Shown here: in pieces, positions 45,929 to 53,823 of the stretch
Layout of the letters: each line of letters opens with the position of its first letter
How positions within the stretch are numbered: position 1 is the stretch's first letter
NCBI RefSeq assembly: GCF_004216895.1
Contig: NZ_SGXE01000001.1
Span: 434,001-498,000, forward strand
DNA length: 64,000 nucleotides
From: Aquimarina brevivitae
GTDB lineage: Bacteria; Bacteroidota; Bacteroidia; Flavobacteriales; Flavobacteriaceae
Direction: 5' to 3'
Program-made: the position numbers and the translations under genes
The notes under the pieces: generated by a model
What the model saw: the letters and a program-made list of their open reading frames with translations, nothing else
What the model was told of the DNA's origin: nothing
The model's database searches: none

Positions 45929-46636
45929 TTATCCTTTACTTAGTCTGATTATAATGTTAAAAGTACCTTCTTTTTTATTATAAATCACGGGGTATTTACC
46001 TGATTTTATGAGGTTTAAACCTGTATTTAGCATTTTTGACATCTCCGGATCTAGTTTAATGTTATTTTTTAACTTAAAATAAATATTGGGTTGCGGGTTT
46101 GGTTCTCCACTGACGTAATCAAGATTATATGAAACTGCCATATCTTTAATTGCAGGATGCTCCTTGTACGTCTGCAATACAAGTAGATTTTCAGTTAATC
46201 GAATAGGTACCATTTGTTCTTTAGGATTAAGATCTATTGGATACCTGTCTTTAAATGAGACCAGGTATTCTGGTTTTAAGAACTTCAATACTTCCCAGGG
46301 ATCTTGAATGTTCCAATCACAAGGTATGATCTTACACGGATTTACTAAGATTAATGGAGGCTCTATTTGTATAAATGGATTGGGTAGACAATCCATAATT
46401 ACACAATTATTCAGCGGATCGTATTGACAAGTTGCCCTTCCGGATACCGGGTGGGTAACTTTCTTGGCATATAACTGTAAGGTAAATCTGCAGAATTCTC
46501 CAGAGGGTCCTTTAGCTTCTATTTGCTGTTCTACAGCAGTTTGGTTTTCTTCAACTTCTATTATAGACTCTTCTGTACAAGAATAACATAAAAGTATTAG
46601 CAAAGTGATACAAGTGATTGATTGTGTTGTTTTCAT
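45929..46636 (-). CDS. Cys-rich lipoprotein, paralogue of the gene downstream
   Basis: The 235-residue protein has a lipoprotein signal with Cys20 in LCYSCTEES. A central segment with spaced Cys follows (CRFTLQLYAKK, ATCQYDP, NCVIMDCLPNP, NPCKIIPCDWNIQDPW). The C-terminal half, with SFKDR, LNPKEQMVP and GKYPVIYNKKEGTFN, matches the gene at 45206-45829. The Cys likely form disulfides outside the cytoplasm. No domain is recognised. Its location before the radical SAM operon is suggestive but is not proof of a shared function. Confidence 0.7.
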   Translation of the reverse strand: MKTTQSITCITLLILLCYSCTEESIIEVEENQTAVEQQIEAKGPSGEFCRFTLQLYAKKVTHPVSGRATCQYDPLNNCVIMDCLPNPFIQIEPPLILVNPCKIIPCDWNIQDPWEVLKFLKPEYLVSFKDRYPIDLNPKEQMVPIRLTENLLVLQTYKEHPAIKDMAVSYNLDYVSGEPNPQPNIYFKLKNNIKLDPEMSKMLNTGLNLIKSGKYPVIYNKKEGTFNIIIRLSKG

Positions 46637-46757
46637 AATACATAGTATTTAGATTAAAAAATGAGTGTAGTGCTAAACGATGCACTAATGACTAAACATC
46701 TTAGCCACCGTACTCATTAGTGTAGCTATGTATTAAAAAGTAAACCTAGGAAATCAT

Positions 46758-47153
46758 TTACTTTACCAAAACACCTCTCTGATCTAAGACCGGTAATTCT
46801 TGCATGGCATTTTCGTTAATGCTATGCTTTCTGAAGATGTATTTTTTATCATACAATTTACCCTCTGCAAAGAAGGTTACCGTAAATTCATTGGTAAAGG
46901 CTAGTAGCTCTTCTTGAATAACTTCAATTTTAGCAGCAGATTTTGCGGCAACCGTTCCAAGCCCATGGCGAAGAAGAGACGTTTTTCTATCCCCTTGATA
47001 GCCTTTGGTAACGACAAGTACACCTTCAATAGGTATTTCTTTATCGTTAATCAAATAAGCATTCCAATCTTGGGATAAAAACTCAGCATTCCATTCGTGC
47101 ACTACCGCCACGTATACATCTTTGACAACCGGTATTTCTATATCTTTTTTCAA
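46758..47153 (-). CDS. Conserved protein next to pheS
   Basis: The 131-residue product has no signal peptide. It begins with KDVYVAVVHEWNAEFLSQDW, and later residues form a beta-rich alternation ending VLDQRGVLVK. Homologues of this type appear next to pheS in Bacteroidota and are sometimes mis-named as phenylalanyl-tRNA synthetase subunits. I see no synthetase domain in it. It starts 21 bases after the pheS stop and is probably co-transcribed. Function unknown. Confidence 0.65.
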   Translation of the reverse strand: MKKDIEIPVVKDVYVAVVHEWNAEFLSQDWNAYLINDKEIPIEGVLVVTKGYQGDRKTSLLRHGLGTVAAKSAAKIEVIQEELLAFTNEFTVTFFAEGKLYDKKYIFRKHSINENAMQELPVLDQRGVLVK

Positions 47154-47173
47154 AAGAATGTGATCAGTATTGA

Positions 47174-48193
47174 TTAAAAAGCAGACTTAAACTGTTCTAA
47201 AAAGCGTAAATCATTTTCGCTAAGCATTCTGATATCTGAGATGCCATATTGCAGTAAAGCAATGCGATCAATTCCCATACCAAAGGCAAAACCACTGTAC
47301 TCTTCTGGGTCAATTCCACAGTTTTTTAGCACGTTAGGATCAACCATTCCGCAACCCATAATCTCCAACCAACCGGTACCTTTGGTCATCCTATAATCAG
47401 TTTCGGTCTCTAGGCCCCAATATACATCCACCTCAGCACTAGGCTCTGTAAAGGGAAAGTAAGAAGGTCGTAATCGTATTTTTGACTTACCAAACATCTC
47501 GGTAGTAAAATATTGTAAGGTCTGTTTGAGGTCTGCAAAGGAAACGCCTTTATCAATATACAATCCTTCCACCTGATGAAAGAAACAATGTGATCTGGCA
47601 GAAATCGCTTCATTTCTGTATACACGACCTGGTGATATGGTTCTGATCGGAGGCTTTTTATTCTCCATATAGCGCACCTGTACCGAAGAGGTATGTGTAC
47701 GTAATAATATATCCGGATCGGTTTGAATAAAAAACGTATCCTGCATATCTCGTGCCGGGTGATATTCTGGTAGGTTTAATGCTGTAAAGTTATGCCAATC
47801 ATCTTCGATCTCTGGACCTTCACTTACGTTAAATCCAATACGCGAAAAGATATCTACAATTTTATTTTTAACCAGCGAGATTGGGTGTCGAGCTCCGATT
47901 TCAATAGGCTCCCCAGGGCGGGTTAAATCCCCATAAATTCCCTTCTCTTCTTCTTGAGATTCTATTTCGTCCTTAAGCTCTTTTACTTTTTGCTCTGCAG
48001 CATTTTTTAAGGCATTGATAGCTTGCCCAAATTCTTTTTTCTGATCATTGGCAATATTCTTAAACTCGGCGAAGAAATCATTAATTAAACCTTTCTTTCC
48101 TGAAAATTTAATTCTAAAAGCTTCAATTTCTTCTTTAGATTTTGCTTTAAAATCCTCTACTTCGGCAATGTATTCTTTAATCTTATCAATCAT
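47174..48193 (-). CDS. pheS: Phenylalanyl-tRNA synthetase alpha subunit
   Basis: PheS forms, with PheT, the tetrameric synthetase for tRNA(Phe). The 339-residue protein has an N-terminal coiled-coil region (about 1-90) and the class II core. Motif 2 is in ISPGRVYRNEAISARSHCFFHQVEGL, and motif 3 is in GFAFGMGIDRIALLQYGISDIR near the end. Length is typical. pheT is not within the window. Confidence 0.97.
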   Translation of the reverse strand: MIDKIKEYIAEVEDFKAKSKEEIEAFRIKFSGKKGLINDFFAEFKNIANDQKKEFGQAINALKNAAEQKVKELKDEIESQEEEKGIYGDLTRPGEPIEIGARHPISLVKNKIVDIFSRIGFNVSEGPEIEDDWHNFTALNLPEYHPARDMQDTFFIQTDPDILLRTHTSSVQVRYMENKKPPIRTISPGRVYRNEAISARSHCFFHQVEGLYIDKGVSFADLKQTLQYFTTEMFGKSKIRLRPSYFPFTEPSAEVDVYWGLETETDYRMTKGTGWLEIMGCGMVDPNVLKNCGIDPEEYSGFAFGMGIDRIALLQYGISDIRMLSENDLRFLEQFKSAF

Positions 48194-48253
48194 TTTGATT
48201 CGCTTAATGGAAGGGCAAATTTAGGGTAAATTACCGTATTACGAAAAGCTTTT

Positions 48254-48958
48254 TCAGTTCTTATCAAGCGGTTTTCGCTTCAAATTATCCAAATAGATAT
48301 ATTGCATTAAACAAAATACGGCTAAGCCACCGAACAGATGCCATAACCAATGGGTGCCCATATAAAATAATTCGAGGTCAGTAATTTTATCGACTGACCG
48401 AAATAAAATGGCTACCCCAAAGATTACAAAAGCAGCCACCACCCATTTCAAATTTTTTCCTTTAGTGTATACTAAATACGTAACAATAGGGACTAAAACG
48501 GTCAACGCAGTGACCACATAGCCTATGGAAATTCTTAACCCTTTAGGAAAAGGTAGGTTACGTATAGCAAAAGAAATCGATAGTATTAATCCTATGGCTA
48601 ACAATCTCTTCCACCAGATTGGTGTTAATTTGGTAATAAAATAAATTACTACCGCAGCACATAATAGCATGATAGGCACCCAATCCAGATACAGCCAAAA
48701 TTGATGACTTCGGGTACCGTGATAGGTCATCCCACCAACCAGACTAATCAACATTACCGGTAAGCATAGAGCGATAAAAGTATGATCCTTTAGCTCTTTG
48801 TATAGTTTAATTGAAAAATAGAGTATAATACCCAAAAAAAATAGATTACTAAAGGTGTTGAAAGGTTCAACAGGTAATCTACCCATATCCGTCTCTTTAT
48901 AGATCGGCCCGGAATCATTGGGAGCAACAAGATCATTTATCAAAAAAATTACCTTCAT
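48254..48958 (-). CDS. CREST-superfamily (ceramidase-like) membrane protein
   Basis: The 234-residue protein has about seven membrane segments. The motif set EPFNTFSNL, GMTYHGTRSHQFWLYLDWVPI (His with downstream Asp) and GTHWLWHLFGG near the end is that of the CREST superfamily. That superfamily includes alkaline ceramidases and haemolysin III-like proteins. The His/Asp residues probably bind Zn2+. Substrate is unknown. It follows a 118-residue gene and lies in the pheS cluster. Confidence 0.75.
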   Translation of the reverse strand: MKVIFLINDLVAPNDSGPIYKETDMGRLPVEPFNTFSNLFFLGIILYFSIKLYKELKDHTFIALCLPVMLISLVGGMTYHGTRSHQFWLYLDWVPIMLLCAAVVIYFITKLTPIWWKRLLAIGLILSISFAIRNLPFPKGLRISIGYVVTALTVLVPIVTYLVYTKGKNLKWVVAAFVIFGVAILFRSVDKITDLELFYMGTHWLWHLFGGLAVFCLMQYIYLDNLKRKPLDKN

Positions 48959-48992
48959 TGTTGTGTTTGAACTAAAGAAATGATATTACAAA

Positions 48993-49349
48993 CTATTCTA
49001 TAAATTGCGCTTCGAGGAAATAATTAACGATAGCTTCTTTCATTAAGACCGACTGCTCCCCTGCTTTAAGATTTGGTAGTTGCTCTTTTATTTTATAATG
49101 TGGCCAGCCTTGTTCATCAATATAATCAAACTCGTAGTATCCATAGGGCTCCAAAAGTCTACAAATGGCAATATGCATCAAATCCAGCTTTTCATCTTTT
49201 TTAAAACGACGATGAATTTGTCCTAACTCCTGAACGCCGATTAAGTAAATAACACCATCAAGATCTAAATCCTCACCTTCGGCAAACTGATGTGATAATT
49301 TGCTGATCAAATTTTGCCATCGCTCTTTTAACTTTTCATCCCTTGCCAT
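48993..49349 (-). CDS. Conserved hypothetical protein
   Basis: This 118-residue protein is mostly helical, with KLKERWQNLISKLSHQF near the start and DLMHIAICRLLEPYGYYEFDYIDEQGWPHY in the second half. No known domain, membrane segment or signal. Its length and composition fit a widespread Bacteroidota family of unknown role. It is the first gene of a minus-strand run leading to the CREST protein. The paired palindromes at 49430-49466 lie about 80 bases upstream of its start and might control it. Confidence 0.6.
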   Translation of the reverse strand: MARDEKLKERWQNLISKLSHQFAEGEDLDLDGVIYLIGVQELGQIHRRFKKDEKLDLMHIAICRLLEPYGYYEFDYIDEQGWPHYKIKEQLPNLKAGEQSVLMKEAIVNYFLEAQFIE

Positions 49350-49429
49350 AGCTTTTTTTTGACAAAGATAGTGGAGACACCTTATATCTCAGCATAATTT
49401 TTAAATTCTCTACCTAAACCGTCAAAATA

Positions 49430-49466
49430 TGTGTATTAGGATACACAACTGTGTAAATTTTACACA
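49430..49466. promoter_or_regulatory. Two adjacent palindromes sharing TGTGTA/TACACA half-sites
   Basis: The first is TGTGTATTAGGATACACA (49430-49447) and the second is TGTGTAAATTTTACACA (49450-49466), two bases apart. Both are perfect inverted repeats with the same half-site, spaced 6 and 5 bases. They look like two operators for one dimeric regulator. Confidence 0.5.
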
Positions 49467-49469
49467 ACA

Positions 49470-49664
49470 TGTATTTTTAGTTTATTATTAATATTTTGAT
49501 TTTGAATTGTTTAAATAACGGCACATGTATTGGATCGACTTAAAGAGCAGCAAATGATTGCTATACCATCGTAAACATTATATTAGCCAAGTTAACACCA
49601 ACCATCAACTAACTCAACTATAACTAAACTTGGATAAACGAGGTTCATAGAACCTCGTTTTTTT
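49470..49664 (+). ncRNA. Candidate small RNA ending at an orphan terminator
   Basis: No coding frame is apparent between the palindromes and the terminator, yet a strong plus-strand terminator (49636-49664) lies before the next gene's start at 49797. The stretch is AT-rich. The 5' end is not defined. A small untranslated RNA, or the 5' leader of the TPR gene with an attenuator, would fit. Confidence 0.3.
49636..49664 (+). terminator. Orphan rho-independent terminator on the plus strand
   Basis: The stem AAACGAGGTTC/GAACCTCGTTT (49636-49646 and 49650-49660) has a 3-nt loop and four more T follow. No plus-strand gene lies upstream for many kilobases. Confidence 0.8.
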
Positions 49665-49796
49665 ATATCTATATATCCAGATTTCTATTATCTTAGTGTA
49701 ATTGGATACATCGATTCCCAGATCTGCAATATTCATCTAACCAAAATGTAACTCGCTTACTAGCTTGATAGGCTGTGTTTCTATTAAAATTCAAAA

Positions 49797-51161
49797 ATGA
49801 AAAATCAGATCTTGTTCTTTTTCAAATTATGTATAGGTGTAGTTGCTTATTCTCAAGTAAACAATCCAGTTTGTATGGAAAACCTATCCCTCTTTACGCA
49901 ACACGCAAAAGTGAAAAACTACGAAGCGGCATTTACACCTTGGCGACAAGTCCGAACTACCTGCCCAGATATACATATCGCCACTTACGTCTATGGTGAA
50001 CGAATTCTACAGCACAAAATAAAAACGTCGGGTGGTTCATTGAAAAAAAATTACATTACAGAGTTGGTTGGGCTTTATAATGATGCCAACAAATATTTCC
50101 CTAAGAAATACACCTTAGCTAGCACTGCCACAGATAAGGCAATTCTTCTTTATGATAATAGCAGCGCTGATACACAATCAATTTATAAAATTTTAGACCA
50201 GGCCTTTAAAAAAGATCTAGCCGGTTTTAATAATCCAAAAGGACTTTATCTCTATATAGCTTCAGCGATAGATTTATATCGCAACCGGCAAAAGAGTTTA
50301 CAAGAGATTTTGGATATCTATGATCAGGTTATGGATAAAATCGATCATGAGAAACAAAAGCAACTAACCATTATTGATCCTTTACTTTCCAAAGAACAAA
50401 ACGGGATACTCAATCGAAGAGAGCAACGAGATTTAAAGCAGGCAAGAGCGAAGAAATCAAACTATAATAAGGTTGAAGCGTCAATGGAAGGTAAGTTGGG
50501 TAGTATAGCAGACTGTAACAAGCTTATGCAATTATACAGTCAAAACCTTGAATCCAAAAAGAATGATCCCGAGTGGTTAGTCCGTGCAGCGACTTGGCTT
50601 TATAAAAAAGAATGCACAAATACCGCACTATTTGATCAAGTAGTAATGCCATTGCAGTATTATCCACCTACCGCTAACAGTGTTTTTTATTTAGGCCTAC
50701 TCTACCATAAAAAAAACAACCCTACTAATGCATTAAATTATTATCAAAAAGCGATTAGAGACGCTAATAATAATTATGATAGAGCACAAATTGCATTAGC
50801 TATCGCCAATCAATATAAAAATCTAAATCAGTTAGAGAATTCAAGAAATTTTGCTCAGATAGCACTTAGTTATCAGCCTTCATTAGGTAAGGCTTACTTA
50901 TTAATCGCCAATTTATATGCTCGTAGTGCCAATGCTTGTGGTGATTCCACTTTTGCAAAAAGAGCAGTATACTGGTTAGCTTCAAAAACTGCAGCCTTGG
51001 CAAAACAAGTAGATCCAGGTCTTCAAAATGAAGCCATCAAGGCAAGTCGCTCCTATAGCAGCAGAGCACCATCAAAAGAAGAGGTTACACAATCTGGAAT
51101 GACCGGTAAAACTATTCATTTTAGTTGCTGGATTAATGGCAGTATTCGTGTTCCGGATTAA
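49797..51161 (+). CDS. Secreted TPR-like protein
   Basis: The 454-residue product has a signal-like N-terminus ending near VVAYSQVNN. Helical repeats follow, for example TNALNYYQKAIRDANNNYDRAQIALAIANQYKNL and NFAQIALSYQPSLGKAYLLIANLYA, which look like tetratricopeptide repeats near the C-terminal half. A coiled segment of Lys/Arg residues lies near 190-225. No enzymatic domain. TPR proteins of this kind in Flavobacteria often act in envelope assembly. Confidence 0.7.
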   Translation: MKNQILFFFKLCIGVVAYSQVNNPVCMENLSLFTQHAKVKNYEAAFTPWRQVRTTCPDIHIATYVYGERILQHKIKTSGGSLKKNYITELVGLYNDANKYFPKKYTLASTATDKAILLYDNSSADTQSIYKILDQAFKKDLAGFNNPKGLYLYIASAIDLYRNRQKSLQEILDIYDQVMDKIDHEKQKQLTIIDPLLSKEQNGILNRREQRDLKQARAKKSNYNKVEASMEGKLGSIADCNKLMQLYSQNLESKKNDPEWLVRAATWLYKKECTNTALFDQVVMPLQYYPPTANSVFYLGLLYHKKNNPTNALNYYQKAIRDANNNYDRAQIALAIANQYKNLNQLENSRNFAQIALSYQPSLGKAYLLIANLYARSANACGDSTFAKRAVYWLASKTAALAKQVDPGLQNEAIKASRSYSSRAPSKEEVTQSGMTGKTIHFSCWINGSIRVPD

Positions 51162-51209
51162 TATGAAATTTCAAAAAAATCATAGTAAAAACTCCTTAAC
51201 AAAGCTTCT

Positions 51210-52292
51210 ATGCGTTTACTTAAATTACTACTCATTCTACTAGCAATTGGCATCGTTTCTTGTAAAAAAAAAGACAGTAAAGATATAAAGGTTACTACGA
51301 CACCTCATCATAAAAAAGTAATCGGCTTTCACCCCTATCAAAATGAAGGCCTGCATCAACGGTATGATTACGATCAATTATCTGCTTTAGCATATACCTC
51401 GGTTGCTCTTGATCCAGCGAGCGGAGAACTATTAGCGCTAAACAATTGGGAGAAAACCACCACAATTGACTCTATGCTCTCCAAAGGCGGCAAGGTATAT
51501 ATAACTATTCAGTTGCGTCATCTTAGTGAAGCAAAAGAATCACTTTCACCCTCAGCTTTATTAAAAAATAAAACAATAATGACTAAAAGCATTACTAATA
51601 TTCAGTATTTATTAGACCTCCGCAAGGCTGATGGAGTTGTTTTTGATCTTGATAACCTCGACACAAATGATTCAGCTGGTTTTACGAAGTATATGATTTC
51701 TTTGGCTTGCCAATTAAAGCCTGATCAAGAGTTGTTAATTATACTACCCGCTGTACAACCAAATTACCTGGATATCTACAGTTTAAATCAATATGTAGAC
51801 TCTTTTATTTTATCTGAAAAGGGATATTGGGATACAGAAAATAATACCGTCGGACCTGTCGCACCAATACGAAGCAAAAAAAACAGTATCCGCTCCTCAG
51901 TAAAAAACTATTTGGCATTGGGGGTACCTAAAGAAAAACTAATACTATCCGTACCCTACTATGGCAGTTTATGGAAGATAACTCAAAAGACTGATAGTAC
52001 ACAAGCTGCTACATTTTTGAAGTACTTGACGTATAAAAATATTAAGAATGCTTACCCACAAAAGGTAAAATATGATTCGTTAGCAAAAAGTGCGTATATT
52101 GAGATGGTTGTTGATGGAAGTCAACTACAACTATGGTTTGACAATCCACAAACCTTAGCAGCAAAATATGATTTTGTAAATCAGAATGATCTGGGCGGGG
52201 TGGCTTTATCCTATCTAGGCCATGATGACGGATATGCTGAACTGTGGAATCTACTCGATGAAAAGTTTAATCAACAAACAGCTTCTAAGTAA
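51210..52292 (+). CDS. GH18-like lipoprotein with altered catalytic motif
   Basis: The 360-residue protein has a lipoprotein signal (Cys18 in IGIVSCKK). It then shows a (beta/alpha)8-type pattern including VIGFHPYQNEG, KVYITIQ, ADGVVFDLDNLD (residues 140-151), ILSVPYYGS and LGGVALSYLGHDD. GH18 chitinases use DGxDxDxE. Here the aligned residues are D141, V144, D146 and D148, so the catalytic Glu is Asp and one Asp is Val. It may bind carbohydrate without cleaving it, or have a modified activity. It follows the TPR gene after 48 bases. Confidence 0.75.
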   Translation: MRLLKLLLILLAIGIVSCKKKDSKDIKVTTTPHHKKVIGFHPYQNEGLHQRYDYDQLSALAYTSVALDPASGELLALNNWEKTTTIDSMLSKGGKVYITIQLRHLSEAKESLSPSALLKNKTIMTKSITNIQYLLDLRKADGVVFDLDNLDTNDSAGFTKYMISLACQLKPDQELLIILPAVQPNYLDIYSLNQYVDSFILSEKGYWDTENNTVGPVAPIRSKKNSIRSSVKNYLALGVPKEKLILSVPYYGSLWKITQKTDSTQAATFLKYLTYKNIKNAYPQKVKYDSLAKSAYIEMVVDGSQLQLWFDNPQTLAAKYDFVNQNDLGGVALSYLGHDDGYAELWNLLDEKFNQQTASK

Positions 52293-52397
52293 ATCTATGT
52301 TCAAAATATATTGATTATTGAAAACCAAGTCTGGAACAGAATTTGTAACAACTTATTTTTAAAACAGTTATCTATGCATCGCTTTAATTTTTTTATT

Positions 52398-53198
52398 ATG
52401 AAGTATTTATCAATAGTAGTATTTTTATTCGTTACATTAAGCTGTGGTAACAATACGCCTGAAAGCTATACAGAAGAATATCCCATAGAACAAGCTTTTG
52501 AAACCGCTTATGAAAATGATGTGGAATCCACTGCAAAAGAAGCGGTCAGTCGAAAATTAATCAAAGAAGGGACTATTGCGTTTGAAACCCAAAGTATTCC
52601 TGAAACACGAAAGCAGGTTCTTGCTGCCATAAAGAAATATAATGCTTACATTTCTTCAGATCAAGAATATAACTACACCGATCGAAAAAGCAATGCACTA
52701 GTTATTAGAGTACCTGCAGCAGATTTTGACAATTTATTGAACTCCGCTACGGCTGGAGTTTCTCAATTTGATACTAAGGAAATAAAAGTTAAGGATGTTA
52801 CCGAAGAATTTTTGGACGTAGAGACTCGGATTGCTAATAAAAAGAAGCTGGAGACCCGCTATTTAGAGTTATTAACCAAAGCCAATAGTGTGACGGAAAT
52901 GTTAGAGGTTGAAAAACAAATAGGGGAGTTACGCGCGGATATTGAAGCTATGGAAGGCAGGTTAAACTATCTTAAAAATAAAGTCTCCTTTGCTACAATA
53001 CACTTAACATTTTACAAAACATTAGCAACAGAAACCGCCTTTGGTAGTAAATTTAAAAATGGTTTTAAAAACGGCTGGGAAAATTTTATATGGTTTTTTG
53101 TAGTGCTTACCAATATCTGGCCTTTCATTCTCATCCTGATTTTACTACTAGTTGGTCTGAGATGGTATTTAAAACGAAAGAAAAAGGAGAAAAAATAG
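52398..53198 (+). CDS. DUF4349 lipoprotein
   Basis: With the ATG at 52398 the protein has 266 residues and starts with a lipoprotein signal (Cys16 in FVTLSCGNN). Residues ~45-200 form the DUF4349 core, with RKLIKEGTIAFETQ, SDQEYNYTDRKSNALVIRVPAADFD and a coiled-coil VTEMLEVEKQIGELRADIEAMEGRLNYL. A C-terminal membrane helix (about 233-258) and a basic end follow. The open frame from 52311 adds 29 unlikely residues. Function of DUF4349 is unknown; envelope location is expected. Confidence 0.8.
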   Translation: MKYLSIVVFLFVTLSCGNNTPESYTEEYPIEQAFETAYENDVESTAKEAVSRKLIKEGTIAFETQSIPETRKQVLAAIKKYNAYISSDQEYNYTDRKSNALVIRVPAADFDNLLNSATAGVSQFDTKEIKVKDVTEEFLDVETRIANKKKLETRYLELLTKANSVTEMLEVEKQIGELRADIEAMEGRLNYLKNKVSFATIHLTFYKTLATETAFGSKFKNGFKNGWENFIWFFVVLTNIWPFILILILLLVGLRWYLKRKKKEKK

Positions 53199-53286
53199 TT
53201 TGAATTAGCAACTAGACTAGGAACACACCTAATAGATGGTTTTGGCTACCATCTATTTCTTATATTTGATCCTCAATACAGTGTCA

Positions 53287-53808
53287 ATGAATTATCTTGA
53301 TATTATTTTAGGCATCCTTTTACTCTGGGGATTAATTCGAGGTTTAATGAAAGGCTTATTTGTTTCTTTAGCTTCTTTGATTGCCTTGATCGCAGGGGTT
53401 TATATCGCAATACATTTTTCGTATGTGGTGGGAGACTACTTAAAACAATACGTAGATTGGCAAGAAAATGCGGTAAAACTATCCGCATTTGCTATCACAT
53501 TCATTTTAGTTGTAGTACTCATCTCTTTATTAGGAAGGATTTTAACCAAGATTGCAGATTATGCTGCTTTGGGTATCCTCAATAAACTATTAGGTGCTGT
53601 ATTTGGATTGCTAAAGTTTGCTTTTATTGCTAGCGTTATCCTCATGTTTGTAGATGCTATTAACGAAAAAATCACCTTTATAGAAGAAGAGACGAAAGCG
53701 AACTCCATTCTTTATCAACCCGTACGCAAACTTGCTCCTATGATACTGCCGACAATTTTAAAAGAAGTACCTAAGCATACGGAAACTACCACAACAAAGG
53801 AAGCTTGA
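53287..53808 (+). CDS. CvpA-family membrane protein
   Basis: With the ATG at 53287 the protein has 173 residues and four membrane helices. The N-terminal MNYLDIILGILLLWGLIRGLMKGLFVSLASLI is the CvpA family pattern. The CvpA name comes from colicin V production in E. coli; the family broadly affects envelope function. The longer frame from 53236 is rejected as a non-family extension. Confidence 0.82.
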   Translation: MNYLDIILGILLLWGLIRGLMKGLFVSLASLIALIAGVYIAIHFSYVVGDYLKQYVDWQENAVKLSAFAITFILVVVLISLLGRILTKIADYAALGILNKLLGAVFGLLKFAFIASVILMFVDAINEKITFIEEETKANSILYQPVRKLAPMILPTILKEVPKHTETTTTKEA

Positions 53809-53823
53809 TTTGGATAGGTAATT

